Origin: Sulfurimonas sp.
Lineage (GTDB): Bacteria > Campylobacterota > Campylobacteria > Campylobacterales > Sulfurimonadaceae
Length of the DNA: 64,000 bases
Reading direction: 5' to 3'
NCBI RefSeq assembly: GCF_023229025.1
Contig: NZ_JALOAA010000004.1
Location: forward strand, 13,006-77,005
Position 1 is the first letter of the stretch; every line of letters starts with the position of its first letter. The notes under the pieces were generated by a model. The model did no database searches. It was not told the DNA's origin and saw nothing but the letters and a program-made list of their open reading frames with translations. The position numbers were made by a program, and so were the translations under genes. This document shows, in pieces, positions 34,702 through 43,860 of the stretch.

Positions 34702-35073
34702 TTACTTAACTTCTACTTTTGCGCCAGCTTCTTCTAGTTGCTTTTTAGCTTCCATTGCTGCTTCTTTATCAACACCCTCTTTGATTGTTGAAGGTACGTT
34801 TTCACTTGCTTCTTTAGCCTCTTTTAATCCTAGACCTGTAAGAGCACGAACAACTTTAATTACGTTGATTTTCTTATCACCTGCATCAGTAATAATAACA
34901 TTAAATTCTGTTTGCTCTTCAGCAGCAGCTCCACCAGCTACAGCTCCACCTGCTACAGCAACAGGTTGTGCAGATACACCGAATTTTTCTTCAAACTCTT
35001 TTACTAACTCAGCAAGTTCTAATACAGAAAGTCCTGAGATAAACTCTAATACGTCTTCTTTAGTTACAGCCAT
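34702..35073 (-). CDS. rplL: 50S ribosomal protein L7/L12
   Basis: L7/L12 forms the ribosomal stalk that recruits translation GTPases. The 123-residue protein has the N-terminal dimerisation domain ([32 protein letters not shown], read in part), an Ala/Gly-rich hinge ([20 protein letters not shown]) and the C-terminal factor-binding domain ([18 protein letters not shown]). AAGGAAAT precedes the start. It follows rplJ after a 200-base gap containing a palindromic repeat, an unusually long spacing for this pair. Confidence 0.98.
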   Translation of the reverse strand: MAVTKEDVLEFISGLSVLELAELVKEFEEKFGVSAQPVAVAGGAVAGGAAAEEQTEFNVIITDAGDKKINVIKVVRALTGLGLKEAKEASENVPSTIKEGVDKEAAMEAKKQLEEAGAKVEVK

Positions 35074-35132
35074 TTTGCTATTTCCTTAAATTTATTTTAT
35101 AAATTTAGGGAACCTTAACATCTATTTGTACA

Positions 35133-35207
35133 CTCAAGGAAGTAATTCCTTGAGCTACGCTAACGCTAAGTTTCCCTCGTGCAGGAAGCTCATCGCACTA
35201 GTGCGAT
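35133..35207 (-). repeat. Bipartite palindromic repeat, copy B (rplJ-rplL gap)
   Basis: In transcript direction P1 is ATCGCACTAGTGCGAT (35207-35192), then GAGCTTCCTGCACGAGGG, the core CTTAGCGTTAGCGTAGC, and P2 (CTCAAGGAA, TTAC, TTCCTTGAG; 35154-35133). The two palindromes are perfect. Core and P2 centre match the copy at 15184-15250; P1 and the GAGCYTTC segment match the copy at 25146-25220. It lies in the rplL leader. Confidence 0.65.
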
Positions 35208-35273
35208 TTATTTCCCCTATATTGTTCTGATAACTCAGACAACAACATTTACTTTTAAAGCTAATTGCTTTAA

Positions 35274-35762
35274 TTAAGCAGCTTCTTCTTGCTCTTTTTT
35301 CTCTCTAAGTGCGTTAAGACCAAACCCAATACATGTAAGTGGAGCCATCCAAGTAGCTGCAAGCATGCCAAGTAGCTCTTCACGCCCAGGAAGTTTAGCA
35401 AATGCTTCAACTTTAGCACTATCTGCAACCGCGCGATCAATATAAGCAGACTTGATTATGAATTTATCATTATCTTTAGCAAACTCAGAAACTACTTTAG
35501 AAGTAGCAACAGAGTCGTTACCCCATACTAAAATATTAGTGTCTTTTAACTCAACACCTGTAAGCTCAGCATTACTTAATGCAATCGTTGCTAAAGTATT
35601 TTTAACAACTTGAACTTTTGCCTCTTTTGCACGGGCAGCATTTCTTAAGCCTTCAAGCTTAGAAACGCCTAATCCCTTATAGTCACAAAAAATTACACTT
35701 TGAGCCTCTTTGAACTCATTTGAAAGTACTTCAATAATTTCAGCTTTTTGTGTTTTTGTCAT
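35274..35762 (-). CDS. rplJ: 50S ribosomal protein L10
   Basis: L10 anchors L7/L12 dimers to 23S rRNA and in many bacteria represses its own operon. The start is ATG at 35762 (MTKTQKAEIIEVLSNEF, 162 residues), supported by AAAGGAG; an upstream in-frame start adds residues unlike the family. Signatures are VIFCDYKGLGVSKLEGLRN and the C-terminal helix AALREKKEQEEAA-like end. The rplA-rplJ gap carries hairpins that could be an L10-type leader. Confidence 0.97.
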   Translation of the reverse strand: MTKTQKAEIIEVLSNEFKEAQSVIFCDYKGLGVSKLEGLRNAARAKEAKVQVVKNTLATIALSNAELTGVELKDTNILVWGNDSVATSKVVSEFAKDNDKFIIKSAYIDRAVADSAKVEAFAKLPGREELLGMLAATWMAPLTCIGFGLNALREKKEQEEAA

Positions 35763-35804
35763 AGAATATCTCCTTTCCAGACAATACTTCAACAGGATTA
35801 CCAA

Positions 35805-35902
35805 ATATAATTTGATAAATTAAGCTATCGCTCCTATATCTTCAGTCCATAAAATGCAGTTACCAAAGCAGTAACTTAAGAGTGCTTTACGAATAAAGCA
35901 CT
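35805..35902 (-). promoter_or_regulatory. Possible L10 leader / hairpins in the rplA-rplJ gap
   Basis: AGTGCTTT, ATTCGT, AAAGCACT (35902-35881) makes an 8-bp stem. GTTAC...GTAAC follows. A conserved-looking GGAGCGATAGC stretch lies further down. L10 with L7/L12 commonly binds an RNA structure in this position for feedback control. I infer an L10-leader candidate from position and hairpins only. Confidence 0.35.
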
Positions 35903-35915
35903 AAAAACTACTCGC

Positions 35916-36608
35916 TTATTTTATATCAGCTAGTTGCATTACATCAAGTTTTATAGCCGGACTCATTGTTAAACTTAGAGCAGCGTTTGTAATATAACGA
36001 CCTTTTGCAGATGCAGGCTTATGCTTATTAATAGCTTTTAAAAATGAGGTTAAGTTTTCTGCGATTTTAGCTGCATCAAAGCTTGCCTTACCAATACCTG
36101 CGTGGATATTACCTTTTTTATCAACTCTAAAGCTAACTTGTCCGCCTTTAACATTTTTAACGGCAGTTGCAACATCTGGAGTTACAGTACCTGTTTTAGG
36201 GTTAGGCATCATCCCTTTTGGTCCAAGAATACGACCGATTTGACCAACTAGTCCCATACAGTCAGGTGCAGCAACAACTACATCAAAGTTAAAAACTCCA
36301 TCTTTAATTTGTTGTACTAAATCATCAGTACCGACTATATCTGCTCCGGCTGCTTTAGCTTCATCAGCTTTAACGCCTTTTGCAAAAACTGCAACACGAA
36401 CTGTTTTACCGGTACCATGAGGAAGGACTATTGCACCACGAACCATCTGATCAGCATGTCTTGGGTCTACATTCAGGTTTAGTGCAACCTCGACAGTCTC
36501 ATCAAACTTTGCGCTAACTAGGCTTTTTACAACTGTTGAAGCCTCCTCGACACTATATCTTTTCGTAGTATCAATTTTCTCTATTAATTGTTTATATCTT
36601 TTACTCAT
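35916..36608 (-). CDS. rplA: 50S ribosomal protein L1
   Basis: L1 forms the mobile stalk near the E site and can repress its own operon. The 230-residue product starts [13 protein letters not shown] at 36608 with GGAG upstream; a TTG two codons earlier is in frame. Family blocks include [37 protein letters not shown], and [16 protein letters not shown]. It is encoded with rplK as in most bacteria. Confidence 0.98.
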   Translation of the reverse strand: MSKRYKQLIEKIDTTKRYSVEEASTVVKSLVSAKFDETVEVALNLNVDPRHADQMVRGAIVLPHGTGKTVRVAVFAKGVKADEAKAAGADIVGTDDLVQQIKDGVFNFDVVVAAPDCMGLVGQIGRILGPKGMMPNPKTGTVTPDVATAVKNVKGGQVSFRVDKKGNIHAGIGKASFDAAKIAENLTSFLKAINKHKPASAKGRYITNAALSLTMSPAIKLDVMQLADIK

Positions 36609-36673
36609 TATCAAATTCTCCTATGAAATTCTGCCACAAAATTTTATATCACTGTGGTCGATGATATTTTTGA

Positions 36674-37099
36674 TTAATCTACTACTTCTATACCTATTGA
36701 ACGAGCTGAACCTGCAACAATATTAGCTGCCATCTCTTTGTCATCAGTATTTAAATCTTCAATTTTTCTATTTACAACTTCTGCTAGTTGCGCACGAGTA
36801 ATCTTTGCAACTTTATTTTTCAGTGGGTTGTCAGAGCCCTTTTTAACTCCTGCAGCATTCATTAGAAGTGCCGATACAGGTGGTTGTTTAGTGATAAAAG
36901 TAAAACTTTTATCGGTATAAACAGTAATGATAACAGGGACTTTAAATCCCATTTTATCTTTTGTTTTTTCATTAAATGCTTTGGTAAACTCCATGATGTT
37001 AACACCACGTTGTCCTAAAGCCGGTCCTACCGGTGGCGCAGGTGTTGCTTTACCAGCTTCAATTTGTAACTTAATATAGCCCGCTACTTTTTTTGCCAT
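36674..37099 (-). CDS. rplK: 50S ribosomal protein L11
   Basis: L11 binds the GTPase-associated centre of 23S rRNA. The 141-residue product has the N-terminal [20 protein letters not shown] and C-terminal [12 protein letters not shown] motifs of the family. A GGAAAT ribosome-binding site lies before the ATG, 19 bases after nusG. It is a target for multiple methylation by PrmA in other bacteria. Confidence 0.98.
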   Translation of the reverse strand: MAKKVAGYIKLQIEAGKATPAPPVGPALGQRGVNIMEFTKAFNEKTKDKMGFKVPVIITVYTDKSFTFITKQPPVSALLMNAAGVKKGSDNPLKNKVAKITRAQLAEVVNRKIEDLNTDDKEMAANIVAGSARSIGIEVVD

Positions 37100-37118
37100 T
37101 TTATTTCCTTTTTATGAT

Positions 37119-37661
37119 TTAAATTATTTTTTCAACTTGTGTGTAAGAGATATCAACCGGAGTTGCTCTACCAAAAATTGAAACATTAAGCTTTAGAGTT
37201 CCATGCTCTAAATCATACTCATCTACAGTTGCCGTAAAGTTCGCAAACGGTCCATCAATAATTCGTACCATCTCACCGCTATCAAAAAATACTTTTGGTT
37301 TAGGTGCGGCACGATTTTGAATACGATCAAGTATTACGTTGATATCATGTTCACTTAACGGTGTTGGCGTATTCGCTTCACCGATAAATCCAGAGACTTT
37401 TGGAATAGTTTGAATTAAATGCTGTATCTCGGTATTTAAATCTATCCTTGCAAAAACATACCCTGAGTAAAGCGAACGCTCAGATATCTTTTTCTTACCA
37501 TCTTTAACTTCTATGACATCTTCAGTCGGGACGATAACATCTGTTATCTTATCCTGCAGTCCCATCTCTTCAATTATATTCAAGATTGCTAAACGAACCG
37601 CTCTCTCACTTCCGTATGTTTGAATAGAGTACCACTGATGATTACTTGTTTTCTCCTCCAC
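37119..37661 (-). CDS. nusG: Transcription termination/antitermination protein NusG
   Basis: NusG binds RNA polymerase, raises processivity and links transcription to Rho and to the ribosome. It has the NGN domain (WYSIQTYGSERAVRLAI, then YSGYVFARIDL) and a C-terminal KOW domain (GEMVRIIDGPFANFTATV). I use the GTG at 37661 (180 residues) because AAGGAG lies 5 bases before it; a GTG at 37667 overlaps that site. It is 9 bases downstream of secE. Confidence 0.96.
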   Translation of the reverse strand: MEEKTSNHQWYSIQTYGSERAVRLAILNIIEEMGLQDKITDVIVPTEDVIEVKDGKKKISERSLYSGYVFARIDLNTEIQHLIQTIPKVSGFIGEANTPTPLSEHDINVILDRIQNRAAPKPKVFFDSGEMVRIIDGPFANFTATVDEYDLEHGTLKLNVSIFGRATPVDISYTQVEKII

Positions 37662-37670
37662 TGCCACTCC

Positions 37671-37850
37671 TTATCCTAAGATTGCTGACATAACTGATGA
37701 CATCATTAAATCAACTAGTGCTAAAAAAGCAGCTATAACAGCAACAACTATAACAACTGATATATAAGCTTGTTTAACTTGACCTTTTGTAGGAAAAATA
37801 ACTTTGCTAAGCTCTGCTTTGGCATTTCTTATATGTGTACTTAGATTCAT
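37671..37850 (-). CDS. secE: Preprotein translocase subunit SecE
   Basis: SecE clamps the SecY channel in the inner membrane. The 59-residue short form has the amphipathic cytoplasmic helix (HIRNAKAELSKVIFPTKGQV) containing the conserved Lys-x(4)-Pro region, then one membrane helix (ISVVIVVAVIAAFLALVDLMM). The position between tRNA-Trp and nusG is the usual one. Confidence 0.93.
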   Translation of the reverse strand: MNLSTHIRNAKAELSKVIFPTKGQVKQAYISVVIVVAVIAAFLALVDLMMSSVMSAILG

Positions 37851-37912
37851 TTAAACTTCTCCAGTTGTCATTAATTACAGATAAAGCCCTAAAGCTTTAT
37901 AGATAATTAATG

Positions 37913-37988
37913 TGGCAGGCGTAGAGAGACTCGAACTCCCAACACCTGGATTTGGAATCCAGTGCTCTACCATTGGAGCTATACGCCT
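37913..37988 (-). tRNA. trnW: tRNA-Trp (CCA anticodon)
   Basis: The 76-base cloverleaf starts AGGCGTA and ends TACGCCTGCCA, with the CCA encoded. The anticodon stem-loop is CTGGA, TTCCAAA, TCCAG, giving anticodon CCA. The T-arm GGGAGTTCGAGTCTCTC is intact. It lies between rpmG and secE in the same transcription unit. Confidence 0.97.
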
Positions 37989-38038
37989 GCATATAAAACA
38001 AAAAAAGCTAAGTCAGAAGACTTTAGCTTGAATTGTAA

Positions 38039-38191
38039 CTATAGTTTCATCTCTTTATGAACAGTATGCTCACGACAAAACTTACAAAACTTCTTTACAG
38101 AGAATTTCTCAGTATGTGTTTTCTTATTTTTAGTAGTGTGATAGTTACGACGTGTACACTTCTCACATCCTAAATGTATTGCTTCTCTCAT
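38039..38191 (-). CDS. rpmG: 50S ribosomal protein L33
   Basis: The 50-residue protein (MREAIHLGCEKCTRRNYHT...) is the zinc-binding form of L33, with CEKC and CKFC pairs. It lies between tuf and tRNA-Trp, as is common in this phylum. An AAGG ribosome-binding site precedes the ATG. Confidence 0.96.
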   Translation of the reverse strand: MREAIHLGCEKCTRRNYHTTKNKKTHTEKFSVKKFCKFCREHTVHKEMKL

Positions 38192-38218
38192 GCTATTAAC
38201 CTTTTAAGGGATTTTGCA

Positions 38219-38238
38219 AATTCGGAAATATCCGAATT
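38219..38238 (-). terminator. Hairpin at the end of tuf
   Basis: AATTCGG, ATATTT, CCGAATT forms a 7-bp stem overlapping the tuf stop codon. It could attenuate transcription between tuf and rpmG or protect the tuf mRNA end. It has no strong T-run. Confidence 0.4.
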
Positions 38239-39436
38239 ATGCAAGAATCTCAGCTACAACACCGGCACCAACAGTACGTCCACCCTCACGGATAGCGAAC
38301 TTAGTACCTTTTTCCATAGCGATTGGATGAATTAGTTCAACAGTAATTTCAACATTATCACCAGGCATAACCATTTCAGTACCTTCCGGTAGTGTAATTG
38401 CACCTGTTACATCCGTTGTACGAACGTAGAATTGTGGGCGATAGTTGCTGAAAAATGGAGTGTGACGTCCACCCTCATCTTTGCTTAGTACGTAGATCTC
38501 AGCAGTAAACTTTGTGTGAGGAGTAATTGACCCCGGCTTACAAAGTACTTGACCACGCTCAACATCATCTTTACCGATACCACGAACAAGAAGACCACAG
38601 TTATCGCCTGCTTCGCCTTGTTCCATCTCTTTACGGAACATCTCAACGCCGGTTACAGTAGTCTTTTGAGTATCACGGATACCTACGATTTCTACCTCTT
38701 CCCCAACTTTAATAGTACCACGCTCAATACGTCCTGTTACAACAGTACCACGACCTGAAATTGAGAAAACATCTTCTACAGGCATTAAGAAATCTTTATC
38801 TGTTTCACGAGTTGGCTCTGGGATATAAGCATCAACTTCAGCCATAAGTTTTTTGATTTTTTCAGACCACTCACCAAGAGTACCTGATTTTGCTTCTTCT
38901 AGAGCTTTAAGAGCAGAACCTGCTACGATTGGAGTGTCATCACCTGGAAAATCATAAGTATCAAGTAACTCACGGATTTCCATTTCAACTAACTCTAATA
39001 GCTCTTCATCATCAACCATGTCTTCTTTGTTCATGAAAACAACGATATATGGAACACCAACTTGCTTAGAAAGTAGAATGTGCTCACGAGTTTGCGGCAT
39101 TGGACCATCAGCTGCAGAAACAACTAAAATAGCGCCATCCATTTGTGCAGCACCCGTAATCATGTTTTTAACATAATCGGCGTGACCTGGACAGTCAACA
39201 TGCGCATAGTGACGAGAATCTGTCTCATACTCTACATGTGAAGTTGCAATCGTGATACCACGCTCACGCTCTTCAGGAGCATTATCGATAGCATCGTAAT
39301 CCATCAATTTTGCACCGTTAGTTACTGCTAATACTGCTGTGATAGCTGCTGTCAATGTTGTTTTACCATGATCGACGTGACCGATAGTACCAATGTTTAC
39401 GTGCGGTTTATTACGCTCAAACTTTTCTTTTGCCAT
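38237..39436 (-). CDS. tuf: Translation elongation factor Tu
   Basis: EF-Tu delivers aminoacyl-tRNA to the ribosome. The 399-residue protein has [10 protein letters not shown] (G1), the [13 protein letters not shown] effector region, DCPGHAD (G3) and NKEDMVDD (G4), and the C-terminal domain ending [17 protein letters not shown] precedes the ATG. A promoter-like TATAAT at 39472-39477 lies between it and tRNA-Thr(GGT), so it can be transcribed separately from the tRNAs. Confidence 0.98.
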   Translation of the reverse strand: MAKEKFERNKPHVNIGTIGHVDHGKTTLTAAITAVLAVTNGAKLMDYDAIDNAPEERERGITIATSHVEYETDSRHYAHVDCPGHADYVKNMITGAAQMDGAILVVSAADGPMPQTREHILLSKQVGVPYIVVFMNKEDMVDDEELLELVEMEIRELLDTYDFPGDDTPIVAGSALKALEEAKSGTLGEWSEKIKKLMAEVDAYIPEPTRETDKDFLMPVEDVFSISGRGTVVTGRIERGTIKVGEEVEIVGIRDTQKTTVTGVEMFRKEMEQGEAGDNCGLLVRGIGKDDVERGQVLCKPGSITPHTKFTAEIYVLSKDEGGRHTPFFSNYRPQFYVRTTDVTGAITLPEGTEMVMPGDNVEITVELIHPIAMEKGTKFAIREGGRTVGAGVVAEILA

Positions 39437-39471
39437 AGTGTCCTCCGACTTAATTTGTGAATAGAGATGGA

Positions 39472-39477
39472 ATTATA
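39472..39477 (-). promoter_or_regulatory. -10 element for tuf
   Basis: TATAAT on the minus strand lies 35 bases before the tuf ATG, in the gap after tRNA-Thr(GGT). An internal promoter here would boost EF-Tu relative to the tRNA cluster. It is inferred from the hexamer only. Confidence 0.45.
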
Positions 39478-39526
39478 TCCAAAAATTATTCAATTATTGC
39501 TTAAACTTTAACTATATATAGTATTA

Positions 39527-39601
39527 TGGAGCTCACGAGCGGATTTGAACCGCCGGCCTCTTCCTTACCAAGGAAGTGCTCTACCCCTGAGCCACGCGAG
39601 C
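39527..39601 (-). tRNA. trnT: tRNA-Thr (GGT anticodon)
   Basis: This is a 75-base cloverleaf with acceptor GCTCGCG paired to CGTGAGC and encoded CCA. The anticodon stem-loop is CTTCC, TTGGTAA, GGAAG, giving anticodon GGT. It is the last of the four-tRNA cluster before tuf. Confidence 0.97.
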
Positions 39602-39768
39602 AATAGTGGAAATTCCACAAAGCAATAATTGCATAATTTTTTTAAATATCATAAATATTAGTATTTTGTGTGTAGAAAGCAATATAAATGTTTACATAGT
39701 TATAAATATGTAAAAAGTATAATTGTGAAGTAAGTTGAAATTGTACTTCAGCTTCCAGAATGTCTCAA

Positions 39769-39845
39769 TGGAGCGGGTGAAGGGACTCGAACCCTCGACC
39801 CTCAGCTTGGAAGGCTGACGCTCTAGCCAACTGAGCTACGCCCGC
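39769..39845 (-). tRNA. trnG: tRNA-Gly (TCC anticodon)
   Basis: The 77-base tRNA starts GCGGGCG and ends CACCCGCTCCA with the CCA encoded. The anticodon stem-loop is TCAGC, CTTCCAA, GCTGA, giving anticodon TCC. It is followed by an unusually long 167-base AT-rich spacer before tRNA-Thr(GGT), which holds a short GTGGAATTTCCAC palindrome and no gene. Confidence 0.97.
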
Positions 39846-39859
39846 ATGTGCCATTGAAA

Positions 39860-39944
39860 TGGTGGTGAGAAGAGGAGTCGAACCTCTGAACCCATAGGGA
39901 GCGGATTTACAGTCCACCGTCGTTGGCCACTTGACTATCTCACC
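39860..39944 (-). tRNA. trnY: tRNA-Tyr (GTA anticodon)
   Basis: This 85-base class II tRNA has a long variable arm. The acceptor GGTGAGA pairs with TCTCACC and is followed by A and encoded CCA. The anticodon loop CTGTAAA gives anticodon GTA. It is second in the Thr-Tyr-Gly-Thr cluster, the same order as upstream of E. coli tufB. Confidence 0.97.
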
Positions 39945-39988
39945 AGATTTATCCGGTCTAACACTGTTTCTAATATTCTCGAATTCAA

Positions 39989-40065
39989 TGGTGCCGACAC
40001 GAGGATTTGAACCCCGGGCCTGCTGATTACAAATCAGCTGCTCTAGCCAACTGAGCTATGTCGGC
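39989..40065 (-). tRNA. trnT: tRNA-Thr (TGT anticodon)
   Basis: The 77-base tRNA has acceptor GCCGACA paired to TGTCGGC, encoded CCA, and anticodon stem-loop GCTGA, TTTGTAA, TCAGC, giving anticodon TGT. It is the first gene behind the consensus promoter at 40083-40111. Confidence 0.97.
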
Positions 40066-40082
40066 ATCGAATTTGAGCCAGA

Positions 40083-40111
40083 ATTATAGTGCAATATATT
40101 TTCAATGTCAA
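40083..40111 (-). promoter_or_regulatory. Consensus sigma-70 promoter of the tRNA-tuf-ribosomal block
   Basis: TTGACA and TATAAT are separated by exactly 17 bases and lie just upstream of tRNA-Thr(TGT). A perfect -35 is rare in this phylum, where most promoters rely on an extended -10. It fits a very strong stable-RNA promoter. Confidence 0.85.
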
Positions 40112-40215
40112 GAGTTTTTTACTAAAAATTTATCATACTTACTTCTTTAAGAAAAATTGGTTATTATTTGCCCACATATAAATAGTGTTATTAATAATTA
40201 AAGAGGTTGGCATAG

Positions 40216-40944
40216 ATGCTAAAAATTTTATTTTCACCCGCTGAAGGCAAAAAAACCGGAGGCAAAGAGTCCAAAAAAGAGCTTTTTGGATCTAATGAAG
40301 CAAGGCAAGAGATACTAAATGAGTATAGTAGTATTGTCAATAGTGCAGATGAAGATACTATTAAAGAGCTATTTGGCTTTAAAAAATTTAGTGACTCTAA
40401 ACCCTATATAGCTGATATATTTAACACTGAGTTAATGTATGCGATTGAGCGATATAGCGGTGTTGCATATGAATATCTAGATTTTAGCTCTCTTGATAAC
40501 GCCCAAAAAGAGTATCTGAAATCTAATACAATAATATTCTCAAACCTTTACGGTCCTCTTCTTGGCGGTGACACTATTGCTAACTATAAAGTAAAACAAG
40601 GTAGCAATATAGGAAAATTTGTTCCGGATAAGTTTTATAGGGATAGATTTTCATATCAGCTTGATTTATATCTAAACAGCTCTGATATTTTAGATTTACG
40701 CGCAGGATACTATGATAAATTTTACGAAGTAAAAAAACCATACACGACTCTGAAGTTTTTAAAAAATGGCAAAGCAGTAAGTCATTGGGCAAAGGCTTAT
40801 AGAGGTCTGGTTTTAAGAGCGGTTGCGCAAAAGAGCATAAACTCGATGAAGGAGTTTATGGCTCTAGAGATAGAGGGTTTAAGCGTAGCAGAGATTAGGG
40901 TTGTAAAAAACAAAACAGAGATTATCTACAACATTACAGAATAA
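40216..40944 (+). CDS. yaaA: YaaA/UPF0246 family peroxide-stress protein
   Basis: The 242-residue product has the family start (MLKILFSPAEGKK), the central IIFSNLYGPLLGGDTIANYKV and the DLRAGYYDKFY block. YaaA in E. coli limits free iron and protects DNA and protein from hydrogen peroxide; its structure binds DNA. GAGG lies before the ATG. It stands alone between the tRNA promoter and convergent copA, whose stop is 2 bases away. Confidence 0.88.
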   Translation: MLKILFSPAEGKKTGGKESKKELFGSNEARQEILNEYSSIVNSADEDTIKELFGFKKFSDSKPYIADIFNTELMYAIERYSGVAYEYLDFSSLDNAQKEYLKSNTIIFSNLYGPLLGGDTIANYKVKQGSNIGKFVPDKFYRDRFSYQLDLYLNSSDILDLRAGYYDKFYEVKKPYTTLKFLKNGKAVSHWAKAYRGLVLRAVAQKSINSMKEFMALEIEGLSVAEIRVVKNKTEIIYNITE

Positions 40945-40946
40945 AA

Positions 40947-43091
40947 TTATAGTTTTACCCCTCTGAGCCTAAGTGAGTTAGCAATTACAGAGACTGAGCT
41001 AAAACTCATGGCAGCTGCCGCTATCATTGGTGAGAGCAGTACGCCAAAAAACGGATAGAGCAGTCCGGCAGCGATTGGAATTCCTGCTGAGTTGTAAAAG
41101 AAGGCAAAAAAGAGATTTTGTCTTATGTTTCTCATTGTTGCTCTACTTAAGAGTCTTGCTCTGACAATGCCTCTTAAATCACCTTTTATCAAAGTTATAC
41201 CCGCACTCTGAATTGCCACATCAGTACCTGTCCCCATAGCAATACCCACATGGGCTAGCGCGAGTGCCGGAGCATCATTTATGCCATCGCCTGCCATGGC
41301 AACAGTTTGCCCATTTGCTTGAAGCTCTTTAATAATCTCTGCTTTTTGCTCAGGCAACACCTCTGCATGCACCTCATCAATGCCGAGTTTTTTTGCAACA
41401 ATCTCTGCTGTTGCACGGCTGTCGCCTGTGAGCATCACGACTCTTATATCTTGTGCATGCAAATCACTAATAGCTTCTGCCGTACTCTCTTTGATAGGGT
41501 CTGCAACGGCAATAAAGCCTGCTGCAGTTGAGTCAATAGCAACTAACATAACAATATTGCCATCTGCTCGCTCTATATCTGCTTTTTTTGACAACTCATC
41601 AACATCTATCTTTAGACTCTCTAACAGTTTTAGATTACCTACTGCAACTGCCCCTCCGTCAACCTCGCCTGTTATTCCCATTCCGCTTAGAGATTGGAAG
41701 TTCTCTGCTTTATTAAGCTCAAGCTTTCTCTCTTTTGCCCCATTTACAATAGCCTCTGCCAATGGATGTTCACTAGCCATCTCTAAACTTGCAACTAATC
41801 CTAAGAGCTTCTCCTCACTAAAGCCATCTTCTACATGTACCTTTATTAGCTTAGGTTTTCCCTCTGTAAGCGTCCCTGTTTTATCTACAACTAAGGTATC
41901 GACTTTTTCCATTATCTCTAAAGATTGGGCATTTTTTATAAGCACTCCTGCCGTAGCTCCTCGTCCCGTTGCTACCATGATTGAGATAGGAGTAGCCAGA
42001 CCAAGCGCACACGGACAGGCTATAATAAGCACTGAGACGGCACTTACAATGGCATATGCCAAGCGAGGCTCAGGTCCCCATATCCACCAGAAAATAAATG
42101 TAACAACGCTAATTAGAAGCACGGCAGGTACAAAATATCCTGAGACAACATCAGCCAAATTTTGTATAGGTGCGCGGGAACGCTGTGCATGTGAGACCAT
42201 ATCTATGATTTGTGAGAGTAGAGTATCTGCACCAATTTTTTCTGTTCTCATTAGCAGACTTCCGTTAGCATTAATAGTAGCACCTATGAGTTTTTCGCCT
42301 GCAAACTTTTTAACCAAAACGGGCTCACCGGTAACCATCGACTCATCAACATTACTCTCGCCCTCTATAACAACACCATCAATTGGAATTTTTTCACCGG
42401 GGCGAACACGCAAGATATCTCCGACTTGAACCTTCTCTAACGCTATATCCTCTTCTGTTCCATCATCTTTTACTATACGTGCCTTGTTTGGAGCAAGCTC
42501 TAGCAGTAATTTAATGGCTGTATTTGTTTGTGAGCGTGCACGAAGTTCGAGAACTTGACCTAAAAGAACAAGTGTTGTAATCACTGCCGCTGCTTCAAAA
42601 TAGACATGAACTAAACCATCTTGCATCTGCATTATAGGCGGGAAAATACGCGGAATAAACATAGCAATGACACTATAAATCCAAGCAACTAAAACACCTA
42701 TGGCAATAAGCGTGAACATATTTAGATTCATAGTTTGTAAAGATTTATAGCCACGCACAAGAAGCGGCCAGCCTCCCCAAAAGACAACAGGCGTAGCTAA
42801 AGAGAACTCTATCCATTGAACCATTTTCATACTTAAAAAATCAGGAAGTAGCCAAGGCATCATATCTACGCTCATGGCCAAAACAAAAACAGGAAAAGAG
42901 AGAACTGCACTAATATAAAAACGAAGACTCATATCTCTCAGCTCTATATTTTCTTCATTTGCTGTTGCGATAACCGGTTCTAGTGCCATGCCACACTTAG
43001 AGCAGCTTCCCGGATACGCTTGAATCACCTCTGGATGCATGGGGCAGGTATATTGGGTTGCTTCATTATCTTTTTTTGCGCTCGTTTTCAT
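40947..43091 (-). CDS. copA: Copper-translocating P1B-type ATPase
   Basis: This is an inner-membrane ATPase that exports Cu(I). The 714-residue protein lacks the classical N-terminal CxxC HMA domain. It begins instead with a heavy-metal-binding zinc-ribbon-like segment ([21 protein letters not shown], about 14-34, read as CPMHPEV and CSKCGM). It has eight membrane helices with the CPC site ([10 protein letters not shown]), actuator TGE (VTGEPV), phosphorylation site D403 in [20 protein letters not shown], and [10 protein letters not shown]. An accompanying small membrane protein gene lies upstream. Silver transport is an alternative. Confidence 0.92.
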   Translation of the reverse strand: MKTSAKKDNEATQYTCPMHPEVIQAYPGSCSKCGMALEPVIATANEENIELRDMSLRFYISAVLSFPVFVLAMSVDMMPWLLPDFLSMKMVQWIEFSLATPVVFWGGWPLLVRGYKSLQTMNLNMFTLIAIGVLVAWIYSVIAMFIPRIFPPIMQMQDGLVHVYFEAAAVITTLVLLGQVLELRARSQTNTAIKLLLELAPNKARIVKDDGTEEDIALEKVQVGDILRVRPGEKIPIDGVVIEGESNVDESMVTGEPVLVKKFAGEKLIGATINANGSLLMRTEKIGADTLLSQIIDMVSHAQRSRAPIQNLADVVSGYFVPAVLLISVVTFIFWWIWGPEPRLAYAIVSAVSVLIIACPCALGLATPISIMVATGRGATAGVLIKNAQSLEIMEKVDTLVVDKTGTLTEGKPKLIKVHVEDGFSEEKLLGLVASLEMASEHPLAEAIVNGAKERKLELNKAENFQSLSGMGITGEVDGGAVAVGNLKLLESLKIDVDELSKKADIERADGNIVMLVAIDSTAAGFIAVADPIKESTAEAISDLHAQDIRVVMLTGDSRATAEIVAKKLGIDEVHAEVLPEQKAEIIKELQANGQTVAMAGDGINDAPALALAHVGIAMGTGTDVAIQSAGITLIKGDLRGIVRARLLSRATMRNIRQNLFFAFFYNSAGIPIAAGLLYPFFGVLLSPMIAAAAMSFSSVSVIANSLRLRGVKL

Positions 43092-43112
43092 GTCGTTACC
43101 TTCCTTATTTCA

Positions 43113-43736
43113 TTAAGATTTACTTACATCTATTTTATCCTCTGTATCTTCTTCCAAATCTTTAAAGTTTGATCTTCTCTCTTTTAGCTCTTTTCTGTAG
43201 GTATCAAAATCCCCAAAATCAAAAAACTTATCATATCTTGAGTGCATGTCTATCTGCGGTTTTGAGTGCTTTATAGGGCACCAAAACTGCTCTGTTCTTG
43301 CCGCTACCTCTCTTGTATATCCAATTACACCGTTAAAATATTCGCAATAAAGACAGTTTATCTTCTCTACCCTATCAAGGTAAAAGAGGTTAAACCTATC
43401 AATAACTACATAATCACTTCTTTTTACTTTTGGTATCTTATATATCGGGAAGCAGACTGCTTGAAAGATAGTAACAAAGATATCAACCACAAGCGCCGGT
43501 AGCATCATAGACCAGATAAACGGGATAGTTAGAACTGCCAAAACAGGAAAAGAGGAGAGATATTTAATAGAGCTCTCTATTTTTAATCTTCCCTCCTTTA
43601 TAACACTCTCTTTAAATCTTACTTTTTTATCCTCAAGCGTATAAAAAAATTCACTCTGCTTTTTTCTAAGCTCTACCATAAGCTCATCTTCAAGAGTCTT
43701 AATCTGTGCGGCTATCTCCTCAATTCTACTATCCAT
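43113..43736 (-). CDS. Membrane protein with C-x2-C motif, unrecognised
   Basis: The start is ATG at 43736 (MDSRIEEIAAQIKTLEDEL, 207 residues), supported by GGAG. It has an N-terminal coiled coil, a hydrophobic region of one or two helices at about 65-100 (FPVLAVLTIPFIWSMMLPAL), and a soluble C-terminal half with NCLYCEYFNG and a further Cys (FWCPIKHS) that may bind metal. I do not recognise the family. It lies 21 bases upstream of copA on the same strand, so a metal-related role is possible but unproven. Confidence 0.65.
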   Translation of the reverse strand: MDSRIEEIAAQIKTLEDELMVELRKKQSEFFYTLEDKKVRFKESVIKEGRLKIESSIKYLSSFPVLAVLTIPFIWSMMLPALVVDIFVTIFQAVCFPIYKIPKVKRSDYVVIDRFNLFYLDRVEKINCLYCEYFNGVIGYTREVAARTEQFWCPIKHSKPQIDMHSRYDKFFDFGDFDTYRKELKERRSNFKDLEEDTEDKIDVSKS

Positions 43737-43860
43737 TAAACTCTCCGATTTCTCTTTTTTAGAGTATAGCACTATTTTGCCAATTAAGCATTTTTTTGCC
43801 TAAATAGAATAAAATAGAAAAATAGTGTAGAATTCCAACAATATAAACAGAAGGTTCATT

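Noticed and set aside
36603..36614. TTG two codons upstream as the rplA start
   Set aside because: GGAG spacing fits the ATG at 36608 and the family begins at MSKRY or equivalent.
39602..39768. An additional tRNA or small RNA in the long spacer between tRNA-Gly and tRNA-Thr(GGT)
   Set aside because: No cloverleaf or T-arm GTTCGA motif is seen; the stretch is AT-rich with only a short GTGGAATTTCCAC palindrome.
40083..40215. Bidirectional promoter serving yaaA from the same -35/-10
   Set aside because: The TTGACA/TATAAT pair points to the tRNA genes; nothing comparable with good spacing faces yaaA.
41380..42429. 349-codon open frame antisense to copA
   Set aside because: It is the mirror of the conserved P-type ATPase frame; composition is Ser/Thr/Ile-rich shadow sequence with no recognisable domain, and the copA motifs on the other strand are unambiguous.
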